Assembly: GCA_951799445.1 (NCBI GenBank) | Contig: OX637289.1 | Coordinates: 23,932,245-23,996,244, forward strand | From: Pseudisothecium myosuroides | Taxonomy: Eukaryota > Streptophyta > Bryopsida > Hypnales > Lembophyllaceae | Reading direction: 5' to 3' | Length of the DNA: 64,000 bases | Part shown: piece after piece, positions 48,560 through 59,858 of the stretch | How the letters are laid out: each line of letters begins with the position of its first letter | How positions within the stretch are numbered: position 1 is the stretch's first letter | The notes under the pieces: generated by a model | Told to the model about the DNA's origin: nothing | What the model saw: the letters and a program-made list of their open reading frames with translations, nothing else | Databases searched by the model: none | Position numbers and translations under genes: made by a program

Positions 48560-50800
48560 AGTCCTAAATTTTTTATATGTCATTGCATCACTAGTCAAGA
48601 ATGAGACCCTACGGTTAGAAGTTCTTCAAAATACATAAAAATTTATTTAAACTCTTTTTGTTCAAGGTGTTGATTTTGAGCAAATTTCAAGAAGGGTTTT
48701 CTATCCTGACGTGATGTGACCTATTTGCATCAATTTGTTATGACACATCAATTGTGATGGGTCTTGACGCGTCAAAATCGCACTTGTATACAAATGAACA
48801 AAAAAAACTACAATTTACAATTTTTTTTAAATCCAAGATTTACCTTGGGGTAAAAATTGTCGATGAAATTTGTTGGGTCTCTTTTCCGTATCCATCAACT
48901 AGACGGCCAATCCATTGAGCTTGTCTATCCTAAAAAACTTTTGAGTCAGTCCATCAGTGGTCCTATCCATCTAAGTTTGTCCATAGTAATAAATAAATTA
49001 TCCTTGTTGACGCCCTTGATAGTGAATATTCTATCCTGACAAACATTAGGGTCAAAGGCTGACACATACTGACGTCGCAACGTGATGTGATACAAACAAT
49101 CCTAATTTTAAGAGAATTTTCTTAAATTTTCAAGCTAAGGAACTGTAGGGTTTAATGTTATAAAACTTAAATTGTTTTTTTCTAGTGTCTTTTTCATATT
49201 CACAATTATACAAAGATCACAACAATTATATTTTTCCTTGAATGTGAGGCAAATATTATATAAAACTAGGCATTCTAATCAGTCTTTTCAACAATATTTT
49301 GCAAGCAAGCAAATAATTTTTATATAATAACTTGTTGAATTTTAGACTTAAAAATTGCAAACTTCATAAATATTTCAAGGTGTAATTAGTAAGTTTATAC
49401 AAACTTTGAACAATAACTTGACTTAATACTTATTACAAGATTAGAAGATCAATTTTAATAGCTGAACATTAAGTTCAAGGTATGCAAAACACATAATATG
49501 TAAATTTCATTGCAAACAATCATACATTATAAATACACAAGTATAAAACATCAATTTTTTGTTAAATTGGTCATATTCTTCAAACCAAAAATTGTAACAT
49601 ACATCTTTACAAGGTCTAATTGTGGGCTACAAACTAGGAGTTGTCTATATTTAGAGTTTAGATTGCGCAACTTGAATTGTGCCAAAGCAATAGAATATCG
49701 CCAAATCAACAAAATCGGCATTGGTATGCATTGTGTTTCTTAAGTTTATTATTAACATACTACTAATGTTTATTATTAACATAATACTAATGTATACTGT
49801 GGTAAATTGTTGTGAAATTTGAAGACCTTCCACAACTTGGAATGCAACAATTCTTATGCCATTCCAATCTTCCAGATATAACAAAAGATTTTTGAAATCC
49901 ACCTAGTTTGTATTAACTTCTAAATCTTAACAAATTTCATATTATTCAATATTACAAGCTTGGAGCAATCAATTTAGAAGCTCTTTTCTTATCTAAAAGA
50001 TTAATAATATTATGGCCTACCAACCTACATTGATCTATACAATTTTGCATATATCTTATGACTTAATTCTTAAAGGGCTCTTCGAAACCATATGTACAAG
50101 ACAATATTTGGCTCAAAAATACAAATTAAGTATTAAAAAATATAGCAAGACATACTGTACCACTGGATTGATAATTCAACAATTGACATCTTCCATTTGG
50201 ATATCATTCTAACATTCATACTCAAAATGCAGCACCATAAAGATAGAATATGTGACTATTTTGTAGCTTCTCAAACATGTACAAGATACAATAATGATCC
50301 AAACTAGGAGTGCAAAGTTTTGTTGGATTTAATTTAGTATGAAGACAAAGTTTTGCCAATATTGTGTACTTCAATTCATGTTCCTTTTATATATACCAAA
50401 AAAAACATATTGGACCCATAGTTGGACTCCTCTCAAACCTTTAAAGATATAGGTATACACACCCATGATGACCCCTTTTTGCAATTACATCCCTATCTAC
50501 ACTAGATTAAGATTTGGGAGTTGGAATACTAGGCAAATTAATGTAGATGTGGGACACAATTGGAAGAGGGACCATTATAGATATGAATACCTTACAGAAG
50601 ATAGATCATTCAACCTATTACCTCCTAGATTAATCTATTATCTACGTACCTTATACTCTTATAGAAGCTATTTTGTCATCTCACATATTTTTCAGAGATT
50701 GAAAAGTTTGAAAGAAGCCATTTGCAAATTGAATGAAAACATTCCAACAAGGAAATGATTTTTCTATGATTTTCAAAGTTTGTTGGGACTAAATTGGTAA
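48560..50800. other. AT-rich intergenic sequence
   Basis: No gene supported. The open frame at 50465-50758 has AT-driven composition and no family pattern. Confidence 0.45.
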
Positions 50801-52335
50801 AACATAGGTAGGCCTATAGTAAACCGTGCACGTTGACGTGTTTGCCGCCTAAGGGTGATTGCCAGAAACACTTGTCCTATTTCTTGTCCCCTTGCCCTCA
50901 AAAGTTGGCTTTTTGCTCATAACTTTTGCATTGTTTGTCCATTTGGCATCAAATTTGGAATGAAGGTCGACACTAAAGTTGCAAACCCTTAGTAATTTTT
51001 TCAAATTTTTTCAAATTTTTTCACTATTTTTAACCTGCCCCCAATTGGGTGTCTACCTTGGCCATTTTGGGGGTTTTAGTCCTATTTTTTACCCAAAAAT
51101 GCAAATTTGAAGCCACAAATTGGACATGTTGGAGGTCTACTAAAATTACAAGGGCTGACAATGAGTTTTTATGAAAATAGCACCATGTTGATTGCGCACA
51201 TGGGCACTAGAGAAAATTTCAGCCTACGAGAGGGCCGTTCCAAGTTGACATGCCATGCTATTTCATGCATGGCCTGTCAACTTAGAAAATTGCCCTTGGT
51301 GAGCAGTCAAAGTGAATGACTGCTCGTCGAAGCAGTCAAATTTTGCAAATTTTTTAATTTTAAAAAAAAAATTAATTAATTAATTAATTAATTTTTTTTA
51401 AGATTAAACAAATAAATTAATAAATTATTAATTTTTTATTCGCAAATTTCGGTTCTTGCACCACTGTCACAGTAGAAATTGCTGCGCGGAAATAGGGCAA
51501 AAAACATTTTTTTAGCCCCAAAAATACTATTTCAGAGTCCTTCGGATGGCTGTGGAGCAGCCCTCCAGAGGCCTGAAATTTTCTCTAATGGGTCAAAGTG
51601 ACCTCCTTTGCACAAAAGCTACGAAGAGGGAAAAATTTTCCTTCATGAATTTTTGGTGCAATGCGAGCACAGTCTTCTCTAGCAAAATGACTTTTTTTAT
51701 GGAATTTTTTTGAATTTTTTTTGAATTACTACAAATGAAAATCTCCACATACCCCTTTTTTGCTATTTTCTGCTCCTAGTGGCTTCTGCAGTACTTTGTA
51801 GTAGTCCGTAGTACTGCATAGTACAGCATAGTACTAAATCAATAGTTTAGATCTGCAGGCGCCTTGAATCGATGGTTCAGATTTGCCGGGGCACTTCTAA
51901 AACGTAGTACTAGTAGTATTGCATAGTATTGCCAGTCCTATGGCCAAAAAACGCAGTTTTGACAGAAAAACGTGAAGTATTTCTTGCAACTACCCCTAAG
52001 TGCATTGTTGCAATGCTAAAGGGGTGCTAAGATTGTGGTAATGGATGATTAGGTGACTAACGCAAATGGAAGGGTCCAATAGATGTCAAAAATTGGGTGC
52101 CTAAGTTATTCTACAAGCCATCAAAGTCAACAGATATTTCTATAGATACTGTCTTCCATTTGTACACATGGAGGTTTATAAGTCCCAATTACAACAATAA
52201 CTAATTCAAAAGTAGCACATTCTTGTCCAATAACAATAAATATTTATATAATATCAAATGTCAAGAAATTAGTGAGGGGCAACCTAATTTCACTATTTAA
52301 TTAGCGTACCTTATTTGGCATCAACCGTCACAAGT
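50801..52335. other. Intergenic repeats and microsatellites
   Basis: There is a small hairpin at 51240-51282 (AAGTTGACATGCCATG against CATGGCCTGTCAACTT), an (ATTA)n tract at about 51370-51396 next to other A/T runs, and degenerate 'gtagtact' repeats at 51790-51940. No coding exon was recognised. Confidence 0.45.
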
Positions 52336-52725
52336 TCTGAGAGCCCTAAGCTCTAAGAAGTTGTGAGAGCAACCCGACTGCAACACACTGAAGCAACACT
52401 CTAAAGGTTCTCCACCAGTGTTTTTTTTTTTTTTTTGGGGGGGGGGCGAAACTTCGCCAATTCCGACAAAAAGGGAACAAGTCCCCTGCTGTCCCTCCAA
52501 ATTTAGCGCAATGGCATGCTGCCAAAAACACAAGTTCTACATTTTAAAAAAAAAAGCGTTGTTCTGCACCATTGATCTTCTAATAATGAGGAGTGTCCTC
52601 CATTGATTTGCTTCACAATGTTGCTTCATGGCGTGTTGCAGTGAGGCTGCTCTCACAAGTCACAACTTCTTGGAGCCGTGTAAGCGTGTTGCAGTGGGCC
52701 TGCTCTCACAACTTCTTGGAGCCTG
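52336..52725. repeat. Inverted/tandem repeat cluster around a T16-G10 run
   Basis: The segment 52345-52395 is the reverse complement of two tandem units at about 52634-52680 and 52686-52725; all carry 'gctctcacaa' with 'acttctt' and 'gtgttgcagt'. Between them is an uninterrupted run of 16 thymines followed by 10 guanines (52421-52446). The ORFs overlapping it are products of these repeats. Confidence 0.55.
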
Positions 52726-53293
52726 GAGCAGCACGTTTTGGGCAGCAACTTCGTTTGATCCTGCCGGCAATTTGCGCCAGTGTTCTGAAAGCATCTGTCC
52801 CTTATTACTGTTCCGAAACAAAGCACGCCGCTGTCTTGGCCTTGGAGGATTTAGTTGAGTTACTGTAGAGTATTTTCCACGTTGCTGTCTCTTCGAAAGT
52901 TCTTACATGTGGGGACTCCCTGAATTTGATTATCTTAAGCTTATTACTGACGGAATCCAGCCGAGGGAGTTTCGAACTGGGTGCAAATGCATTTCAGACT
53001 GTGTCAAACTTGCACGCTAGGCATGTTAGTAGTGTCAATTGCCTTGTTCAATAGCTAGGACGTCAATACAGTATTGATGCTTATCTTAGTAGGGAGGAAT
53101 GCATCGACTCAGATGTTTCCACTTCCTTATTTTACATTGTTAAATTTTGGTCAAACATTAGAGTTAATCGTAAAGTGAGCAAATGTGGGACCAGGAGTTG
53201 GAGTTCTTGTAAAACATAGGACCAAACTTCTTGGAGCACTCAAATTCAGATCTCATTGAGTTTGGTGCCATGTTTGTTTTATTCTATTCTCAG
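52726..53293. other. Intergenic sequence
   Basis: No supported gene. The frame ending at 52868 has a Cys/Ala/Leu-rich helical tail but no splice context or family match. Confidence 0.4.
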
Positions 53294-53297
53294 TTAA

Positions 53298-53519
53298 CCC
53301 TTAAACGTTGGGCCCATAACCATGGAAGTCATCTATTTTGTCACCGTGTGAATTGTTGAATTAAAATAATACAAAAGCACTCATTGGAAGTCAAACTACT
53401 CTAGATGATCTTCTTTTTTCCCACAAAATTTGGAGGATGAATAGTTGCATTTCTGTCCTACACAATTTGATTCTCTGTCATCCATCGGCCATGAAATGGC
53501 CGCGTCGACTAACCAGGGG
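53298..53519 (+). mobile_element. 222-bp TTAA-flanked MITE, copy 2
   Basis: TTAA lies at 53294-53297 and 53520-53523, with left end CCCTTAAACG and right end CAGGGG. It has the same length and layout as 48334-48555. Confidence 0.65.
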
Positions 53520-53989
53520 TTAAACCTTCCTCTAGCACAGGTTCTCAAACACAAGACAACTTTGCGAATAATTCTATTGCTAAAGTTAATTGTAAAGTGA
53601 ACCCCAGTTTCTAGAAGGGGTGTCAGAGGAAGATTTAACTAAGAATAGTACAAAAAAAACACAGCACCAAACTCCATCACACCCAAGTTGGGGTACGATG
53701 CTTCAAGGAGTTTTGTCTTGTGTTTCTCTCAAACTGCAGCTCTTGTTTCCTTGTTGTACATACTTTACGATTATCTCTATTGTTTCAAAATATCATATTA
53801 GTTTTCTACTGGTGCAATAAAATTACTATAATAATAATATATTGCACTTCCAATGATAGAAATGTATTCTTTAGAATTACTATAAATAACCACTAGATTC
53901 TAAAACATAACCTTAAATTTTTTTTAAACTTTAGTAGGAAAGTTAATATATAATATCCAAAGAATTTGGCTTTTAGGATGTGAAAGTCT

Positions 53990-54351
53990 ACAGTAGCCTA
54001 CCAAAAAAAATTATGACTGCAATTTTGACCATTTTGTCTCTTGGCATAATGTAGAAAATAGATTTTGACAAAGTAATTGTACCATCATGCTCAAATGTTT
54101 GGAATTAGTTATAGTGTGAGCCTGTGAAGGGCAAATAGAAAAATCTAATTACAATAAAGAGATATCTATTTTTCAATATTAGGATATTGAAGAAAAAATG
54201 TGTGTATGGATGTTTCCTACCTATCTCTGCAATCAAATTTAAAAAAATTCATCACTAATGTTTTTCAATGAATTATCTTGTAAAATCATGGAAACTAAAT
54301 TTAGAAAATTCACCAAAAATGGAGTTTGAGGTTTTTGAAACTAAAATTTAT
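53990..54351. repeat. Copy of the 9-kb palindromic repeat, split by a TTAA element
   Basis: The parts 54060-54180 and 54190-54351 resemble the 9243-9345 (inverted) and 9487-9640 (direct) segments. The repeat resumes at 55279 with 'atatgcttgattgggat', as at 9640, after the inserted element. Confidence 0.65.
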
Positions 54352-55274
54352 CCCCTAAAGGACCAACATGCATTTTTTGGCAACATAGAAATTTTGGGCA
54401 GGTGCGTGTGACTAGATATTTGCATATTTTGGGCTGAAATTTTTATAAAAGGTGTGGACGAGGAATATCTTTCATACGTACCAAATTTCATGACATTTGG
54501 AAATACGAGTCAAAAGTTATGACCTAATATGTTGTTTATTTCTCAACTCGGGCAGTCCGGGCAGATCTGAAAAAATCACCTTTTTCAAAGACAAAAATTT
54601 GAAATTGGTTTATTAGATTTATATGTACATGGAAAGCTTTGAATCATTCCATTATGATCAATGAGTTAAACGTTATGAGGATTTTTAGTTTGCAGGCAAT
54701 TATGGATTGTCTACTCTAAAATAAACTTTGAAGTCGTTTATTTCACTCAATTTTCAATATTTTTCAAAAAAAATAAAATTGTAGGATGTAGAATGTTTAT
54801 TGCAACATTGCAACCATTGGGATTGGCATTTTTCAATCCAATAATTAACTTCTTAACAATTTAGTGTTTGAACTATTCTCTACTTCTTTCTACTTACTAT
54901 TTTTTTCCTATATGTTGTACAATTCCAAATAATCTGAAAAATTTCAAGCATGTGGCCAACTTGCCCTGAAGAATGAGTCCAAAGAAGCACAATCATTTTG
55001 GAATTTTTTTCATAATAATATGACCTTGTGAAGTGCAGCTGCCCGGTTTTTTGCAGGGCCAAAAAAAGGACTTTTGCCACTTCAAACGCTAATATCTTGC
55101 AATCTATACCATAAAAATTTCTGAAATTTTTTCCACATATTCTCAAACTAGATTACTACAAGATCCTATGGTTACATGTGTCCAAAAATGATATTTTTCA
55201 AAAATTTGGTACTTGTACTAGAAATGGCAGTTTTGGAGCATTTTTGGTGAGAACATAGTCAAGGAACTTTAGGG
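54352..55274 (+). mobile_element. TTAA/CCCC-ended non-autonomous DNA transposon, copy F (923 bp)
   Basis: The ends are CCCCTAAAGG and CTTTAGGGG; the flanks are TTAT (54348-54351) and TTAA (55275-55278). Removing the element and one TTAA restores a sequence that aligns with the uninterrupted relative at 9632-9648 without a gap (TTAA there reads TTGA). This fixes both the boundaries and the 4-bp duplication. Confidence 0.8.
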
Positions 55275-55330
55275 GTTAATATGCTTGATTGGGATTGCAT
55301 AAGTATGAATGTTGATGAGGGTTTGCTTTT

Positions 55331-56136
55331 GTGTGAGCTTAGGAGTATGAGCATATGAACCTAGAAGACTATTCACCTATGTTGTAGGTGTCTATATTAT
55401 AGAAATCTTCCACAATTGTAGTGTAACTATAATATAAGTAGCTATATTACAGATGTTTATGCAAAAAGCACCTTCAACGGTTGTAGTATATCTACTTATA
55501 TATATGCTCAAAGCTCACATGCTTGCATTTTCATGTTCACACACTAGCACCGTTACTACCACCGCTGATCGTGCAAAACAAAAACAATGTCATCTATATT
55601 CTAAGCTTACGGAATGGTCGGCCAAATTGCAGCCGCAAAAAAATTGCAAAAAATTGTCATCTATATTCTAAGCTTACGGACTGGTTCAAATTGCAGCCGC
55701 AAATTTGTTTTGGTAGGCCACTGCACAGTACGAGGACATGAGTAGACGTTGAACTTTACTGAGTTTTGAGGCCTTCCAAAGTGTCCGTGGCTTTGTTTTT
55801 TACTCCACGGAGTACGAATTGAATTCCAACTCAGCTTCTGTTTTTCCGTCTAGAAATGATCAGTAGTGGGCCTCGCCTTCCTTGTGATGACTGATGTGAT
55901 GACTGATGAGAGGTGCAAACTTGCTGTTCACCAAAAGATACCGTACCAGTTTTTCTTCTTGCAAAGTCAGTGTGTGCGGACAGGGTACACTCACGACAGG
56001 CAGGTCATCACGTGGTAGGGTATGTATGGAATGGAGCCTACAGTTTGATTTCCTCTCTGTCTATGCATGCGCCCTTCCTTTGTCTCGTTCACCAGAATTT
56101 TCTTCATTTTTCTACGAATTTTGGGTGAAGCTTTTG
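55331..56136. other. Intergenic sequence with a short tandem repeat
   Basis: A unit of about 64 bp ('gtcatctatattctaagctt', then 'caaattgcagccgcaaa') occurs twice at 55589-55645 and 55660-55705. The rest may include a promoter or 5' UTR for the possible exon at 56137. Confidence 0.45.
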
Positions 56137-56219
56137 ATGGCAGTTGATCCCATGGATTCGGCGAGGTTGAGATCAGGAAGTGAGCACATCGTTCTGGTGG
56201 AGATTGTATACCTTAAAAG
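56137..56219 (+). other. Possible orphan 5' coding exon
   Basis: ATG at 56137 opens 27 codons plus two bases, ending AAAAG|GTAGGT, a strong splice donor. GC is higher than in the flanks. The peptide starts MAVDPMDSARLRSGSEH and is acidic to neutral, with no recognised domain. The donor coincides with the left end of the 583-bp palindrome, so the transposon end itself would supply the GT. I found no downstream exon, so this may be a gene fragment. Confidence 0.25.
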
Positions 56220-56801
56220 GTAGGTACACCCAAATGTGCCACTGACCTTAAACCGCCATTTTTACTCTGTGTACGTCTTCAAAATCAATTCTGTACTTAT
56301 GTGGAAGAAACCATTTCAAAACCAAACTTTGCTCCTTAATAACTTTTGCATACAATATCCAAATGCCACATTCTTTGGTGCATTGGAACTTCCTTTCACT
56401 TGTCAACATGAACGTATGAAAATCTGACCAGTCTAATAATAGTAACTAGGCTCAGTAGCAAAAGTGGCGGTTTTGGGTGCACCCACCTTACCCAGTTCCA
56501 AACTTTTCTTCCAAATTGAAGTGTAGGAACTAAGGTAGGGACCCCAAAACCGCCACTAATTGCTACTATGCCTAATTACTATGTTTAGACTATTGAAATT
56601 TTTATATTTTCTTATGGGCAAGTGAAAGGAGTTTCTAACACACCAAAGAACGTGACAATTGGATATTGTATGCAAAAGTTATGAAGGAACAAAGTTTGGT
56701 TGTAAAAACATTTCTTCCACATAGGTACATAATTGATTTTGGACATGTATACAAAGTGAAGACGGCGGTTTAAGGTGAGAGGCACATTTGGGATGCCTAC
56801 C
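56219..56801. mobile_element. 583-bp almost complete palindrome (fold-back MITE)
   Basis: The left half from GGTAGGTACACCCAAATG pairs with the right half ending CATTTGGGATGCCTACC, and pairing continues with gaps to the centre near 56500 (inner match 'gtggcggttttggg' with 'ccccaaaaccgccac'). TTA occurs near both ends (56213-56215 and 56802-56804), compatible with a PIF/Harbinger-type duplication, although three adenines intervene on the left. No ORF. Confidence 0.7.
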
Positions 56802-56804
56802 TTA

Positions 56805-56937
56805 GGGGCACTTCATACTATGACCAAAAGCCGAGAGGCTTTTGATTTCTAGATTACAAGAAACCAAGAATTCGGCAATCTAATTGGCGAAAATAAAAGG
56901 CCTCTCAACCTTTGGCCACTGTGGTGTGAAGTGCCCC
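56805..56937. mobile_element. 133-bp PIF/Harbinger-like (Tourist-type) MITE
   Basis: The terminal repeats GGGGCACTTCATAC and GTGTGAAGTGCCCC extend imperfectly inward, so almost the whole element folds back. It is flanked by TTA on both sides (56802-56804 and 56938-56940). A 3-bp TTA duplication with G-rich ends is characteristic of PIF/Harbinger MITEs. It shares its left TTA with the end of the adjacent palindrome. Confidence 0.75.
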
Positions 56938-56940
56938 TTA

Positions 56941-58490
56941 GTATTTATCATGGATGAAGAAACTTAGAAAATTTGAATTCATATTTGGAATCAGTAGGAC
57001 CTTGAGGTCAAGAAAATACAAAATCAACCAACCACAAAAATAAGGGACACGTTTTTACATTGATATCCTACTAAGGCGTAAATTTTGGAATTTAGGCACT
57101 TCACCTAGAAAATCAGGAGGACAAAAAAATGAAAACTTAGCTACTCCAAAGTCCATATTTTGAATGATGAACAAAGTGCTTTATACCAATGTTTTGTTCA
57201 AATACCTTTTCATTCATTCCTAGCAAATTTTAAATCTCGAAAAGATAATCTTTCTTTATGACTAGTTTGATGTTACTGATGTATATGATTTTCTATTTGC
57301 ACAAAAGTATTAGCAAAAGCATATTGAAATTTGAGAGAGGATTGAAGGGTTAAAAGGATTAAGATATGAATTCATCATCTTCCATTGTCCTAAGGTAACA
57401 GGCTCAAGAATTGCACAGGCATTAAGAACCACCCCTATAAATGGTTGTGAAATGGACATGAAGTGACTCTTAAATTGACCTCCATTATAATATTGTTAAC
57501 TGGCCATGCAGCATCCCCTGTCAGCAAGGTATAATCCCTCCCTAGATGCCTAGGAGGGATTTTGTTAAAATGCAACTAGAACTATTGGTTGGCCCAACGT
57601 CAAGTTGTATCAGAGATTGGAAACTCTGAATGGTTGCTTTGCCTGATTCAACAGTGATTTGAGAAATTTCAATGCTAGGGGGTCCCACTTTCTAGGGAAG
57701 TAAAAGGGACCCCCCTAGCGTTGATTAATAGTGTTATGATAGTCATTGAATGAATCAAGGAAAAAAGCATTATTGATCCCCAGAGCCAATCATTCTCTTT
57801 GCTTTCCCCATCTTTCTTTAGAATTGCAAGTGCACGGTTTATGGAAGACCTAGGGTTATAAATAGGGACGTACACTACAACGACTTTGAAAATTCATAAG
57901 TAACTCAATAATGCTTCAAAAAATACGAAACCACTTGTGTTAGATTCCTCATCTATTTCTCTTTGTCTAAAAAAATGAGCTAAAAATATTCCCATCCAAG
58001 GAAGTATATGAAAAAGGCGGACCAACCCTTAGATGTGCGGTTTCTGAGCCTCCTAACTTTTATTACAAGAAGGCATTTGTAAGCTTCGCATTGACAAATG
58101 ACAACCGTTCCTCACGTGCAGGACCTTAAAATAGCAAGCTAGTGCTATACGGAATTACGGACAGAGCCTCTCATAATGTAGGTAGTTCATGTGTCATTGT
58201 ATTGTTGAATAACGCAGTTCTAACTTAAATCTCTCCCAATATTCTTGGAAAGCCTGCCTTTTGCCTCAATTTTCAAAGACCAACACTCTGTCACTAGTCA
58301 ATGGCTCATCGACCATGTGTGAACGATGTCAACAAGAAGATCTCACAGTATTTTCTCAAACTGAACCTTTCTAGAATTTTCTCTTGTATTAATAAGTTAA
58401 AAGGAAGTACACCTAATTCAACCCAATGAGCTTTGCTGCACCATGAGAGTGTCCGAAGAAATATGGTGTCCAAAATATGCATTCTAAAAG
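56941..58490. other. AT-rich intergenic sequence with a small GC hairpin
   Basis: At 57673-57722, GCTAGGGGGTCCC pairs with GGGACCCCCCTAGC across a short spacer, a possible tiny fold-back element. No gene recognised. Confidence 0.45.
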
Positions 58491-58494
58491 GATC

Positions 58495-59155
58495 TAAGGT
58501 AATTGGACCTAATTTCGACCACTTTCTAAAACTGACCACTCTAGATTCTTGTCTAAAACGTGTTCCCACTACCCATGAGAATCTATGGTTGGTTTTAGAA
58601 ACATTTATTTTTAGCACTTTGACAAAATGCATTCCAAAGAATCTAGAGATCTCCTTTTGACTACCAACAAGACCCTACAAAAAGTTTTTCAATATTATAA
58701 TGGAAACCATGTTGAATTGCTAATTTGTGCGATTTTAGGTGTAGTTACTTTATAGTCTTCTTTTGACTACCAACAACTCAACAAAGCCCACCAAAAGATT
58801 TTACAATTCAATAAGAAGAACCAAACTTAATTCATTACTCCATATTTTGGACAAATTAAGGTCTCAAGGTAACTACACCTAAATGCATCCAAATATGCAA
58901 TCAAGCATTGTTCCTGTTATTAAATTGCCTAATTTTTGGTTCAATGTTGTTGGAAGTCCAAAGAAGATTCTAGATTCTCTTTGTATGCATTTTTTGAATA
59001 CCATATGAATAAGCTATGAACATTCAAAGCATTGAAAATAGGCAAACCTAAAAATAATCCTAGACTACCTTGAATAGAGGTTGTACATTTTAGACAAGAA
59101 TCTAGAGGAGTTTTAGAAAGCTGTCACAATTACATGCAGTTACCTTCCCTTAAAA
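58495..59155. repeat. Fold-back repeat with diverged inverted arms
   Basis: The left arm around 58520-58563 ('ctagattcttgtctaaaac') is matched in reverse at 59090-59150 ('gttttagaaag', 'gacaagaatctagag'). Inside, 'cttttgactaccaaca' is repeated directly at about 58653 and 58762. No coding capacity. Confidence 0.5.
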
Positions 59156-59858
59156 CTGTTTACAAAAGGCTCCCCATCTACTGAACAGGTTAATAAATAT
59201 TACATAGATTCAGGTTAAATAATATATCTTTTCTTTTTGCATATACTCTCATCAAACTTAACTTGCAACACTCAAAATTGAAAAACACAGTAAGTTAACT
59301 TACCTGTCTGAACTGGTGTGAACATTTGTTCACAATGTGTCAAGTGAAAGTTGTCTTATTCAATGAAAGACAAAGGATATATAGTGAGCTAGTCCCAGAG
59401 GTGATAAAATCGTTGTTTAAGATCGGAGTGCAAATTTAAGCATGGGTACAGCATGAGCTCTACCTTCCGCTGCCTCCATATATTACAATTGCAAATACAA
59501 GCGAGATGAATACTCAAAAATCTGCATGAATTTTGCTGTAACACATACAGCACCTAAACAATCAATCCTCTCATAATTCCAATCGCAAGCCAAAATGCGG
59601 TGTTCACAAGGCTACAAACAGCCTCCACCATTCAACTCTGCAAAATGTCGAACCTAAAATGAGATATTTAGCGTTTTCTGAATCGATCACAAAAAATGTA
59701 AAGTACTGCTAGTTCCTCATGGAGCACAATGGTATCTCAAGGCGCCAGTGAAAGTGTGCTGTAGCAGAAAGTTCCTTTGCCAAGGTTGACTCTGGCCTGT
59801 AGCATACAACTGGAGCTTTGCTGGAGTGGACTGCATATAGTAACAGAAGGATTTCTCA
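59156..59858. other. 3' flank of the phytyltransferase gene
   Basis: Probable 3' UTR and intergenic sequence of the minus-strand gene. No separate feature seen. Confidence 0.4.

Noticed and set aside
50465..50758. 97-codon ORF as a gene
   Set aside because: AT-rich composition, no splice context and no domain. Similar random frames are common in this AT-rich stretch.
52593..52868. 91-codon ORF as a HEAT-repeat-like gene fragment
   Set aside because: Its first half is the tandem repeat unit, and the remaining 35 residues are too few to assign.
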